DNA of 64,000 nt, taken from JANXDG01 sp964561135 (GTDB taxonomy: Bacteria; Elusimicrobiota; Endomicrobiia; DTEH01). Every line of letters begins with the position of its first letter. Positions within the stretch are counted from its first letter, which is position 1. The stretch lies in assembly GCA_964561135.1 (NCBI GenBank), contig CAZLOB010000070.1, positions 6,241 through 70,240 of the forward strand. The letters run 5' to 3'. The notes beneath the pieces were generated by a model. It searched no databases and was not told the origin of the DNA. It saw nothing but the letters and a program-made list of their open reading frames with translations. This document shows positions 9,778 to 17,677 of the stretch, in pieces. The position numbers were made by a program, and so were the translations under genes.

Positions 9778-9788
9778 ACAATAGAAAA

Positions 9789-9912
9789 TGTAAGACAAGG
9801 ATTTATCCTTGCAATAATTTAAGTTTTTGTGTCGTAATTAGTATGGATTGAATCGTCAGTTACAAAAAACTTTGCTCTGGTCCTTTATGCAAACTTAAAA
9901 GTTTGTCCTACA
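9789..9912. repeat. Two palindromic intergenic repeats (TGTAGGGCAA family)
   Basis: A degenerate copy at 9789-9814 contains the inverted repeat CAAGGAT/ATCCTTG (9796-9802, 9805-9811). A second copy at 9889-9912 reads GCAAACTTAAAAGTTTGTCC then TACA, that is, in reverse orientation. Better copies are at 45129, 59266, 59364 and 61587. Confidence 0.7.
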
Positions 9913-9927
9913 TTTTTAGAAGAAAAA

Positions 9928-11382
9928 ATGAACTTTAAACTAATTTATATCTACATATTTATACATTTACTTATTCACACATTTACTACTTATCTTTATC
10001 CTTTATTTGAAGAAAAAGATCTTTTTGCAAACACTGCAGCGTTATGTAATGCGTATACAGCTGCTGATGACAATGTTGTTTGTGTATATTATAACCCAGC
10101 AGGTATTTTCAATATACCAAAAGGTGGTTTCTATTTTTCAAATACAAAATTTTATAGTATTGACGAACTTGCATCAAATACAATATCTGTTTCTTTAGAT
10201 GTTAAACATTTTGGCAAAGTTGGTTTTTTGTATAATATTTTTGGTTTTGATTTGTATAAAGAAAACTTATTAAAATTTGTTTATGCGAACAGTATTTTAA
10301 GAAAGATTTCGTTTGGTATAGGAATTAATTCTTTATCTGTGAATATAAAAAACTATGGTTCTAAAAGTTTCCTAAGTATTGATTTAGGTGTTTTAGCAGA
10401 AGTTACAAGAAGTTTTCTTTTAGGATTTTATATAAAAAATTTTGATATACCAAAAGTTGCTGAAGATGAAATTGTTACACATACACTTGTTACAGGAGCG
10501 AAAATTGCTCCTTTAAAAGATGTGTCAACATATATTGATGTTGTAAAAAAAACAGAACAAGATGTTTTTGCAAGAATTGGCGAAGAAATAAAACTTAATA
10601 TAATAGATAGTTTGATAACAATATTTCGTTGTGGTGTTGAAATAGCAACAAAGGTCAAACCTGCAAAATATGCGGTTGGTTTCGGGTTAGGATATAAAAT
10701 AGGTTCTTCAGAAATTATAATTGATTATTCTTATTTGTTACACACAATTTTAGGTAGCCAATATCTTGTTTCTTTAAGCATAAGTTTTGGTAAAAAAGAA
10801 AAAGAGTTTTTTGAAGAAATAAAACCTACAGGACAAAAAAGAAAAGCAGCGGTCAAAAAAATAGAACTTCAACCAAAATCTATAAATATTAATACTGCAA
10901 CTATAGAAGAACTTGCAGAACTGCCTGGTATTGGTCCATCAACTGCACAAAAAATTGTTGAATATAGACAAAAGATAGGAAAATTTATTTCTGTTGAACA
11001 GCTGCTTGAGGTACCTCGTATCGGTACTCTTACGCTACAAAGAATAAAACCATATATAACTGTTGAAGTAGAAGAAAAACAAATACAAGAAGTAAAACCA
11101 GAAGTTGAAAAGAAACAAAAAGAAGAACAGTTGTTTATTCCACCACTTGATCTACCATCACAAGAAAAAATAGAAGTAAAAGAAGAAAAACAAAAGTTTA
11201 ATTTGAATACTATAACAGAGGAAGAGTTAATTAATTTAGGTTTCTCTTCAACTGCTGCAAAAAATGTTATAAGATATAGAATAAAAGTTGGTAAATTTAA
11301 ATCAGTTGATGAACTATATAAAATACCATTTGTTGAGAAATCGTTGGTTGATAAACTTAAAGAAAAGTTTTATGTTGAATAA
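9928..11382 (+). CDS. Outer-membrane barrel fused to tandem ComEA-like helix-hairpin-helix domains
   Basis: 484 residues. Signal peptide (to ~25), then a PorV-like barrel (ANTAALCNAYTAADDNVVCV, YYNPAGI) to ~290. Next comes a linker and a ComEA-type HhH pair: ININTATIEELAELPGIGPS at ~317 with a full GIGxxxAxxI hairpin, then a charged linker and a second unit from ~424 (FNLNTITEEELINLGFSS) whose hairpin glycine motif is degenerate. HhH domains bind the DNA backbone; ComEA uses one to capture transforming DNA. A barrel carrying such a tail would place a DNA-binding domain at the outer membrane, presumably facing the periplasm. Three bases separate it from the next HhH gene. Confidence 0.82.
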   Translation: MNFKLIYIYIFIHLLIHTFTTYLYPLFEEKDLFANTAALCNAYTAADDNVVCVYYNPAGIFNIPKGGFYFSNTKFYSIDELASNTISVSLDVKHFGKVGFLYNIFGFDLYKENLLKFVYANSILRKISFGIGINSLSVNIKNYGSKSFLSIDLGVLAEVTRSFLLGFYIKNFDIPKVAEDEIVTHTLVTGAKIAPLKDVSTYIDVVKKTEQDVFARIGEEIKLNIIDSLITIFRCGVEIATKVKPAKYAVGFGLGYKIGSSEIIIDYSYLLHTILGSQYLVSLSISFGKKEKEFFEEIKPTGQKRKAAVKKIELQPKSININTATIEELAELPGIGPSTAQKIVEYRQKIGKFISVEQLLEVPRIGTLTLQRIKPYITVEVEEKQIQEVKPEVEKKQKEEQLFIPPLDLPSQEKIEVKEEKQKFNLNTITEEELINLGFSSTAAKNVIRYRIKVGKFKSVDELYKIPFVEKSLVDKLKEKFYVE

Positions 11383-11385
11383 ATA

Positions 11386-13605
11386 ATGGTTGTAATATTA
11401 TTCTTAATTTCAATTTTTTGTTTTCAAAACTTATTCTGTGTAGAATTCAAACTTAATTCTTCAACACATACAACAGAAAAATTTTTGTCTGAAGAAGAAC
11501 AAACATTAGAAGAATTATATGAAGAAATTGATAAAATAGAAGAAGAAACAGTTAGTGTTTATTTTCAAGAAGAGATACATTTATATCAAGAAGATGAAGG
11601 TTTTTTAGAATCATTACAGCAAAACCCGTTGGATTTGAACACTGCAACTTATCTTCAACTTAAATCTCTTCCTGGTATAACTGATGAGTTAGCACGGAAA
11701 ATTGTCCGTTATAGAAGGTTAAATCCGTTTAAATCAAAATCTGAACTTAAAAAAATTGTTGATGCAGAGGTTTATAATAAAATATCACCTTTTGTTATTG
11801 TAGATAAAGTAAAAAAAGCAGCACAACTTAACGGACAAGTAAGAATAAGATTTTATCCTGAAGAAAAGACAGAAATTAAAACATATTATCAACCTAAAGA
11901 AAAGTTTGAACAACCATATTATTTTTACAATAGGACACAACTTTCTTATGGTGATAAACTTTCGTTAGGATATGTTTTTTTACATAAACCTAATGAAAAC
12001 GTCCCTTCTTTAGAAAGTTTCAGTTATCTACTTCGTAAATGGTGGGTAAGGTTAAACTCAATAGGTCTGTTCGATAAAATAATTTTTGGTAATTACAAAG
12101 CAGGGTTTGGTTATGGTATGGTGTTTCACGAGAACGCTGCTGTATCAAATTTAGTAGGTTCTGTTAAACCGAAGATGCGTGGGTTAAGAGAAGATAAAAG
12201 TACTGCGGATAATGCATATCTTTATGGTTTGGGTTTTGAAAGTAATATAGGTAATCTTGAATATTCCATTTTTTATTCGCAGAAAGATTTGATCACAAAA
12301 ACAACTGTGTTTACAGAAGTTGTTCAAACAGATGAAGAAGAGCAAACAATTGTTTCTTCCTATACAATTGACGATTTAATTGACATTCGTAACGACTATG
12401 TTGAATATGATAAATATTTGTTAGATTATGATGTAAACATAGAAACATCAACAATTAACAAACTGCCAAAAAGAAAAGTTCAAGAACAACTTGTAGGAAT
12501 AAATTTTTTGTTCCCAATAGATGTATTTAAAATAGGTTTTTGTGGGTATTATGCAAGATATGACAACCCTTTTGATCCTGATAAAACAAAAGTTTCTGGC
12601 TATGATCTTGTAGACAAGTATTCAGAACGATGGAGGTATGTTTATCGCGGGGATAACTTAGTAGTAGGAAGTTTATATTTTGAGTTTCCTTTAGATAAAC
12701 TTATATTTTTTAGTGAATTAGCACAAAGTAAAGCATATTTTTCACAACAGTCAACTTCTACATTTTCTTCACAACTTGGTAGTGGAGTAAACCTGGGTAT
12801 TCTTTTATTTTTAAGTCGAACAAAGTTTTATTTGTTATACACATATCTTGAACCAACTTTTTATTCACCATTAGGTATACCAATAAAAATTTATGATTAT
12901 CCTAACAGTCAACGAGGTATAAAAATTGGTAATAGTTATAAATTCAAAAATGGTGAGATAAACTTTTCATATGGTACAGCTGAATTATTTAAAGGTATCT
13001 GGAGTGGACATTGGAGTTCTGAACAACCACGGTTCCCATCAAGATATAACGAAATTTTTTTTGAAACAAAATATAAAGTTTTTAAAGATATTGAACTTTA
13101 TTTCAGAACAATAGATGATTTAAGAGAAAGATACATAGACTTAAAAACTTATGGTCTTTCATTAGAACAGCAACTTGTTCAAACACAACAGTTAAGGATA
13201 AAAAATAGGTATCAAGTGTCAACAAGTATATTAAAAGACACAATATTAAAGATAAGATATGACCATCAATGGCAAAAGTTTATAGATTACGGAAAATCAT
13301 ATTATGGTGAACAACTTTGTGCTGAACTAAAATATAAATTTTGGGGTTTTACAATAAACAGCAGATTCTGTATTTTTAATTCTGATGAACAAGTATATTT
13401 AAGTTATCTTGAGCCAAAATGGTATAACTTGTATATGTTAGAAACTGAAGAAAATGCTGGGGGAGATAAATTTTATTTTACTTTTTCATACAAAATTTCA
13501 AAAAATAAAATTTTGTGGCTCAGGTATAGATATAAGTTTTATACAACAAAAGTTGTTGATCCGACAGATACTGAATTTAGAATACAAATAGATTATGGGT
13601 TTTGA
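11386..13605 (+). CDS. Helix-hairpin-helix plus large beta-barrel outer-membrane protein
   Basis: 739 residues. Signal peptide (~1-19), an acidic coiled stretch (EEEQTLEELYEEIDKIEEE), then one ComEA-type HhH pair at ~80-140 (LDLNTATYLQLKSLPGITD ... RYRRLNPFKSKSELKK). The remaining ~600 residues are amphipathic beta strands typical of a large barrel, ending in RIQIDYGF with a terminal aromatic. Similar HhH-barrel proteins are annotated in Bacteroidota and related groups without known function. The pairing with the previous gene and the nearby pilin and prepilin peptidase suggests surface DNA handling, as inference. No RBS consensus precedes ATG 11386, so translational coupling to the gene before is likely. 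Confidence 0.8.
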   Translation: MVVILFLISIFCFQNLFCVEFKLNSSTHTTEKFLSEEEQTLEELYEEIDKIEEETVSVYFQEEIHLYQEDEGFLESLQQNPLDLNTATYLQLKSLPGITDELARKIVRYRRLNPFKSKSELKKIVDAEVYNKISPFVIVDKVKKAAQLNGQVRIRFYPEEKTEIKTYYQPKEKFEQPYYFYNRTQLSYGDKLSLGYVFLHKPNENVPSLESFSYLLRKWWVRLNSIGLFDKIIFGNYKAGFGYGMVFHENAAVSNLVGSVKPKMRGLREDKSTADNAYLYGLGFESNIGNLEYSIFYSQKDLITKTTVFTEVVQTDEEEQTIVSSYTIDDLIDIRNDYVEYDKYLLDYDVNIETSTINKLPKRKVQEQLVGINFLFPIDVFKIGFCGYYARYDNPFDPDKTKVSGYDLVDKYSERWRYVYRGDNLVVGSLYFEFPLDKLIFFSELAQSKAYFSQQSTSTFSSQLGSGVNLGILLFLSRTKFYLLYTYLEPTFYSPLGIPIKIYDYPNSQRGIKIGNSYKFKNGEINFSYGTAELFKGIWSGHWSSEQPRFPSRYNEIFFETKYKVFKDIELYFRTIDDLRERYIDLKTYGLSLEQQLVQTQQLRIKNRYQVSTSILKDTILKIRYDHQWQKFIDYGKSYYGEQLCAELKYKFWGFTINSRFCIFNSDEQVYLSYLEPKWYNLYMLETEENAGGDKFYFTFSYKISKNKILWLRYRYKFYTTKVVDPTDTEFRIQIDYGF

Positions 13606-13721
13606 TTTTCTTGTTTTTTTAAAGCTGCGGAGGGGGTGTGCCCAATATAGTAATAATAAGTTGTGTTTAAACACTTATACTTTATTTTATATTCGGAAAA
13701 TTGTTTGTAAAATGTCAGAAT

Positions 13722-13753
13722 AAAAATTTTTTAAAAATTTTTTAAAAATTTTG
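13722..13753 (+). promoter_or_regulatory. Phased A/T tracts (UP-element-like) upstream of pilin promoter
   Basis: Three consecutive 11-bp units: AAAAATTTTTT at 13722-13732, the same at 13733-13743, and AAAAATTTTG at 13744-13753. They abut the -35 box. Helically phased A-tracts of this kind bend DNA and act as UP elements in strong bacterial promoters. Confidence 0.6.
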
Positions 13754-13783
13754 TTGACAAAACACAAAATTTTGTTCTATATA
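13754..13783 (+). promoter_or_regulatory. Sigma-70-type promoter of the pilin gene
   Basis: A perfect -35 TTGACA (13754-13759), an 18-bp spacer and -10 TATATA (13778-13783). Transcription would start near 13790, at the foot of the leader hairpin. The spacer holds a perfect 12-bp palindrome ACAAAATTTTGT (13764-13775), a possible operator. Confidence 0.7.
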
Positions 13784-13790
13784 TATTATT

Positions 13791-13833
13791 AGGGCAGGGG
13801 TGGTTATTTATACATTCCCCAAAACTATGCCCT
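13791..13833 (+). promoter_or_regulatory. 5' leader hairpin of the pilin mRNA
   Basis: AGGGCA (13791-13796) pairs with TGCCCT (13828-13833), with inner GGGG (13797-13800) opposite CCCC (13817-13820). The hairpin would sit at or within a few bases of the 5' end of the transcript and just before the Shine-Dalgarno site, a layout that commonly stabilises abundant mRNAs. It does not match a riboswitch that I know. Confidence 0.55.
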
Positions 13834-13851
13834 GAAAGGAGGTGAATAAAA

Positions 13852-14346
13852 ATGATAAAAAAATCTAAAGGTTTTACTTTGATAGAATTAATGGTAGTAG
13901 TTGTTATACTTGGTATACTTGCGGTAGTTGTTGCGCCGAGAATCCCTGACCTTGTCAAAAAAGCAAAAGAAGGTGCTACAAAAGGTTCTCTCTCTACACT
14001 CAGGTCTACTTTGAACATATATTATAGTGATACTGAAGGATTTTATCCAGCAACTCATTGGAGTAAGGATGATGCTGCGGATGGATATAAAGATGTTAGT
14101 AATGTTCTTCACGAATCTTTAGTGCCAAAATATATAAAAGCAATACCTATGGTTAAATTACCTACTGCTCATAAGGACGATTCTGATAGAGTAATTGTAT
14201 ACAAAAATCTTCCTTCAACTCTTACAGATGAAGATTTGGGCTATGGTTGGGGATATGGTTCCGTATATGGGACTGAGACATATGGAAATATAATTGTTAA
14301 CTGTATACATACAGATACTAGTGAGAAATATTGGTATGAATATTGA
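13852..14346 (+). CDS. Type IV pilin / type II pseudopilin (class III prepilin)
   Basis: 164 residues. The leader MIKKSKG is followed by FTLIELMVVVVILGILAVVV. Cleavage after Gly7 leaves Phe1 and Glu5, the standard substrate for prepilin peptidase and assembly. The globular part (GSLSTLRSTLNIYYSDTEGFYP) is close to GspG-like and short type IVa pilins of candidate phyla. An exceptionally strong Shine-Dalgarno AAAGGAGGTGA (13835-13845) lies 6 bases before ATG. With its own promoter, leader hairpin and terminator it looks like a highly expressed major pilin. It could alternatively be a major pseudopilin; no other assembly genes are in view. Confidence 0.9.
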   Translation: MIKKSKGFTLIELMVVVVILGILAVVVAPRIPDLVKKAKEGATKGSLSTLRSTLNIYYSDTEGFYPATHWSKDDAADGYKDVSNVLHESLVPKYIKAIPMVKLPTAHKDDSDRVIVYKNLPSTLTDEDLGYGWGYGSVYGTETYGNIIVNCIHTDTSEKYWYEY

Positions 14347-14354
14347 TCATTTAA

Positions 14355-14397
14355 GATAGGCAGCTTGGTGGTTAGCCAGGCTCCCTATTCTCGTTTT
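14355..14397 (+). terminator. Rho-independent terminator after the pilin gene
   Basis: TAGG-c-AGCTTGG (14357-14368) pairs with CCAGGCT-c-CCTA (14376-14387) around a 7-base loop, followed by TTCTCGTTTTT. It separates the strongly expressed pilin from the prepilin peptidase downstream and may allow some read-through. Confidence 0.75.
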
Positions 14398-14415
14398 TAT
14401 TAATAAAAAAAATAA

Positions 14416-15177
14416 ATGTTTTTATTCTTAGTATTTATATTAGGTCTTATCTTTGGTAGTTTTGCAAATGTTTTAATTTATAGGATACCGCGCAAAATTT
14501 CTATCCTTTATCCAAATTCGTTTTGTCCACATTGTGGCTCATCTATAGTTTGGTATGATAATATACCACTATTAAGCTATATTTTTCTTTCTGGTAGATG
14601 TAGGATTTGTAATAAAAAAATTTCTTTACAATATCCCATTGTTGAACTTTTATGTGCAATTTTATCTGTGTTTGCATATTTGAAATTTGGTATTGATAAA
14701 ATGTGGATTTTTTTTAATTTATTTTTTATTCTTTTGGTTATAAGTGTTATTGATATTCAAACTACAGAGATACCTAATGTATTATCTTTTTATCTAATAA
14801 TTTCTGGAATATTTTTTTCAATTTTTAATCCAGCCTTAGGTAAAAAAGTTTTGATAGGAGATACTATGTATATAAGATTAGTAAACTCGTTGATAGGTGG
14901 AATCTTTGGATTTGTAATTTTTTTCTCAATACAACTTTTAGGAGACAAAATTTTTAAGAGACCTATTTTAGGTGGTGGCGATGTAAAACTTTTAAGTGGT
15001 ATTGGTACATATTTAGGTGTTCAATCGTTGTTGAAAATTATATTTTTTTCATCGTTAGTAGGGACAATTTATGTGTTTATTTTAAGCATTGTAAAGAAAA
15101 GAAAACTTTTTGGCGAGTACATCCAGTTTGCACCGTTTATTTCTATTGGTTGTCTAATATATGTATTCTTACTTTAA
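14416..15177 (+). CDS. pilD: Prepilin peptidase (leader peptidase / N-methyltransferase)
   Basis: 253 residues, polytopic membrane protein. The N-terminal part has GSFANVLIYRIPR and the zinc-binding CPHC ... CRIC pairs of the methyltransferase/Zn loop. The peptidase part carries the two catalytic aspartates in VIDIQTTEIPN and LGGGDVKL (the GxGD aspartyl protease motif). It processes the leader of the pilin directly upstream. It starts at ATG 14416 without a strong RBS. Its last 35 bases overlap the end of the convergent gene on the other strand. Confidence 0.93.
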   Translation: MFLFLVFILGLIFGSFANVLIYRIPRKISILYPNSFCPHCGSSIVWYDNIPLLSYIFLSGRCRICNKKISLQYPIVELLCAILSVFAYLKFGIDKMWIFFNLFFILLVISVIDIQTTEIPNVLSFYLIISGIFFSIFNPALGKKVLIGDTMYIRLVNSLIGGIFGFVIFFSIQLLGDKIFKRPILGGGDVKLLSGIGTYLGVQSLLKIIFFSSLVGTIYVFILSIVKKRKLFGEYIQFAPFISIGCLIYVFLL

Positions 15178-15727
15178 ATTTTTGTTTTAAAGGTTTTAAA
15201 AATTTGTAATGTAGAGGAGTAAGACCGTCTAGAAACAAACTTTCTTCCAATGGTAAAAGGTCACAACCAACACATTTGTTTGTAGTATAACTTCTTTCTA
15301 AAACAAAGTTGTCATATATTGGTGACCCCCAAAAAATTGTTTGATAAGAATTAAAATTTTTTATTTTTAAAACTTTATCTAAACTTACCCATTCAGTCCC
15401 AGTATAAATTTCTATTTTTAATTTTGGAGAAAATTTCTTTGTATAAATTTTATCCCATAATTGCCAATCTATCATTGCAAATGCTGTCTGTAGTTCTCTA
15501 AGCGAAGATGAAGTTGTGAACACACAAAAATCTTTTAGCCATGGGTAACCATTAAAATAAAATAGAAAATATTTTTCTTTCAACGAAAAGTTTGGCATTG
15601 CATCAAATATAATAAATCTGTTTTCTTTTGAGACATAAATTGTTGGGAAGATATTTTTTTGTTTTTGTTTACAGTTTGAAAGAAAAACACAAGGTAAGCT
15701 TAAAAAAATAATTATTAGTTTTTTCAT
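15143..15727 (-). CDS. Putative small lipoprotein, possibly YdjY-like
   Basis: 194 residues on the minus strand. The N terminus MKKLIIIFLSLPCVFLSNC has a positively charged, hydrophobic leader and a lipobox-like LSNC with an unusual Asn at -1. The rest contains NRFIIFDAMPNF, a central KIEIYTGTEWVSLDKVLK and a late FWGSPIYDN. The spacing recalls YdjY-domain proteins, but the match is weak and no function should be assumed. CNGC-like CVGC occurs near the end. It runs convergent to pilD (35-base overlap) and divergent from the O-antigen ligase-like gene. Confidence 0.65.
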   Translation of the reverse strand: MKKLIIIFLSLPCVFLSNCKQKQKNIFPTIYVSKENRFIIFDAMPNFSLKEKYFLFYFNGYPWLKDFCVFTTSSSLRELQTAFAMIDWQLWDKIYTKKFSPKLKIEIYTGTEWVSLDKVLKIKNFNSYQTIFWGSPIYDNFVLERSYTTNKCVGCDLLPLEESLFLDGLTPLHYKFLKPLKQKFKVRIHILDNQ

Positions 15728-15795
15728 TTTTGATAAATATAATTTTGTCTTTAACAGTTGTTTTTAGATACAAAATTTTATTATTAAGTTCAACT

Positions 15796-17640
15796 ATGGT
15801 GAGTGAAACGTATCAAAAGATTTTTGTATGTTTACTTTGTATTTTTTTTGTTTTAGTTCCTTTATTGCCAGATGTACAAATTTCTCGTCCAAAGTTGTTG
15901 TGTATAGAATTGATAAGTTTTCTTTCATTGTGTATGTACTTTATTTTTGTGATATTTGAGAATAAGGTTTTATATCCTAAAAACAAGGTTTTTGTTTTAG
16001 CTTTTGTATTTTTGGTATATATTTTGTTAAGATATTTCTTTTTTTCAGATAGAACTGTTGCATATAACGAAATAAAAAGGTGGGTATTAAGCTTTTGGTT
16101 GTTATATTTGATAAGCGTTATTGGGGAAAGAAATTACAAAATTTTGATAACTTTTTATATTATTGGAAGTTTTTTATCAGTGTTATATGGTTTGTTGCAA
16201 CATACAGGCGGAGTATATAGGATACAAGTACCAAAGTTTGACCGTGTGATGAGCATGTTTGGCAATCCAATATTTTTTGCAGTACATATAATAAATTTTT
16301 TACCAATAGTTTTTGGTAGAATATTGGTAGAAAAAAATTTTTTTATCAAAACGACATACTTTATAATTTTTGTTATTTCACTAATAACTCTTTATTATAC
16401 AAAAACACGTGCTGCGTTTATTGGTTTGTTTGTTTCTATCGCGATGTTTATTTACTTAATGTTAACACGAAAACAGAAAGTTAAGTATTTACTTTCTTTG
16501 TTTTTTTTATTTTTTATATTTGTTTTTGTAACAAAAAATATTTGGTTAAGACAACAAGCACACATTTTAATCTGGCGTGATAGTATAAAGATGTGGTTGT
16601 CAGAACCATTTTTTGGTGTAGGTCTTGGTAAGTTTCATATAGAATTTGTTAATTTTGCGTCAGAAGAATTAAGAAAAATATGGCCTCAGAGACAATGTAT
16701 CATTAACGATGCACATAATGAATATATCCAACTACTTGTTGAGAATGGTGTTTTTGGATTTATAATTTTTTTGTTGTTTTTATTTTATTTTTTTAAATTT
16801 GTGGTTAAATTTGTTAAAGAAACAACTAATTTTGAACTTAAGATAATAACTTGTTCTTTGTTATGTGGAGCAGTAGCTGTTTTGGTACAAAACTTTTTTA
16901 GTGTTGATTTACGCTTTATTATTTCTAATGTATATCTGTTTATAACATTGGGATTTATTTTTGGTTATACTTCTGAAGTTAAACAGAAAGAATTAATATT
17001 TAATTCTTTAGTGTTGAAAACTTTTAGTTTAATAATATCTCTTTTTGTTTTAGGCATTATTTCGTTTTCGTTAAAACAGAAGACATTAAGTTTTTTAAGT
17101 TTGTTACATTTTACCAAAAACGGAATCAAATTTAGAATTGATGATACAGGAGGAGGATTGTTACAACAAATTTTACGACCATATCTTGCTTATTATAAGT
17201 TGAAACAAGAAAAAGATTTTTTTGATGAAAAAATATTAGATGCTTTAAACACTATAAAAGAACTTGAAGAACTTAAACAAAAATATCCTAATAAATCCAT
17301 AATTTATGAAAAGTTAGCTTGGGTTTATGCTAAAGAAAGAAATTTTCAAAAAGCAGTAGAGAATTACTTAATAGCAATAAAACTTAATCCTAATTCGTAT
17401 TCAGCATATAACAACCTTGGTAACATAATGTTCCTTACAGGAAATAGACAAAAAGCAGTTGAGTTTTATAAAAAATCTATTGAAATTAACCCAAACCAAA
17501 TTGATTCAAGGTTAAACTTAGGAATTCTATATTATTATGAAGGAGAATTAAATCTTGCTGCTGAACAGTTTAAAAAGGTTTTAGAGCTTGATCCAAATAA
17601 TGAAAAAGCTATAGTTTATCTTAAGAAAATGAGAGAATAA
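15796..17640 (+). CDS. O-antigen ligase/polymerase-family membrane protein with C-terminal TPRs
   Basis: About 614 residues from ATG 15796 (an upstream TTG at 15730 would leave only 2 bases to the divergent gene, so the later start leaves room for promoters). Around a dozen membrane segments. The Wzy_C/WaaL signature region is visible as HILIWRDSIKMWLSEPFFGV, GLGKFHIEF and DAHNEYIQLLVENGVFG. From ~500 there are three TPR units (AWVYAKERNFQKAVENY, YNNLGNIMFLTGNRQKA, LNLGILYYYEGELNLAAEQF). This family joins glycans to lipid carriers or pilins. Next to pilD it might act on pilin or on the polysaccharide made at 45-57 kb; which one is not known. Confidence 0.82.
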   Translation: MVSETYQKIFVCLLCIFFVLVPLLPDVQISRPKLLCIELISFLSLCMYFIFVIFENKVLYPKNKVFVLAFVFLVYILLRYFFFSDRTVAYNEIKRWVLSFWLLYLISVIGERNYKILITFYIIGSFLSVLYGLLQHTGGVYRIQVPKFDRVMSMFGNPIFFAVHIINFLPIVFGRILVEKNFFIKTTYFIIFVISLITLYYTKTRAAFIGLFVSIAMFIYLMLTRKQKVKYLLSLFFLFFIFVFVTKNIWLRQQAHILIWRDSIKMWLSEPFFGVGLGKFHIEFVNFASEELRKIWPQRQCIINDAHNEYIQLLVENGVFGFIIFLLFLFYFFKFVVKFVKETTNFELKIITCSLLCGAVAVLVQNFFSVDLRFIISNVYLFITLGFIFGYTSEVKQKELIFNSLVLKTFSLIISLFVLGIISFSLKQKTLSFLSLLHFTKNGIKFRIDDTGGGLLQQILRPYLAYYKLKQEKDFFDEKILDALNTIKELEELKQKYPNKSIIYEKLAWVYAKERNFQKAVENYLIAIKLNPNSYSAYNNLGNIMFLTGNRQKAVEFYKKSIEINPNQIDSRLNLGILYYYEGELNLAAEQFKKVLELDPNNEKAIVYLKKMRE

Positions 17641-17677
17641 CAATTTTGAATGTATTAAATATAACCAAAATTTGCAT

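Noticed and set aside
13791..13833. Cyclic-di-GMP or other riboswitch in the pilin leader
   Set aside because: The leader is too short (about 60 bases) and only a simple hairpin is visible.
13731..14112. Two minus-strand frames across the pilin gene and its promoter
   Set aside because: They lie antisense to an unmistakable pilin and would be read through its promoter; no RBS.
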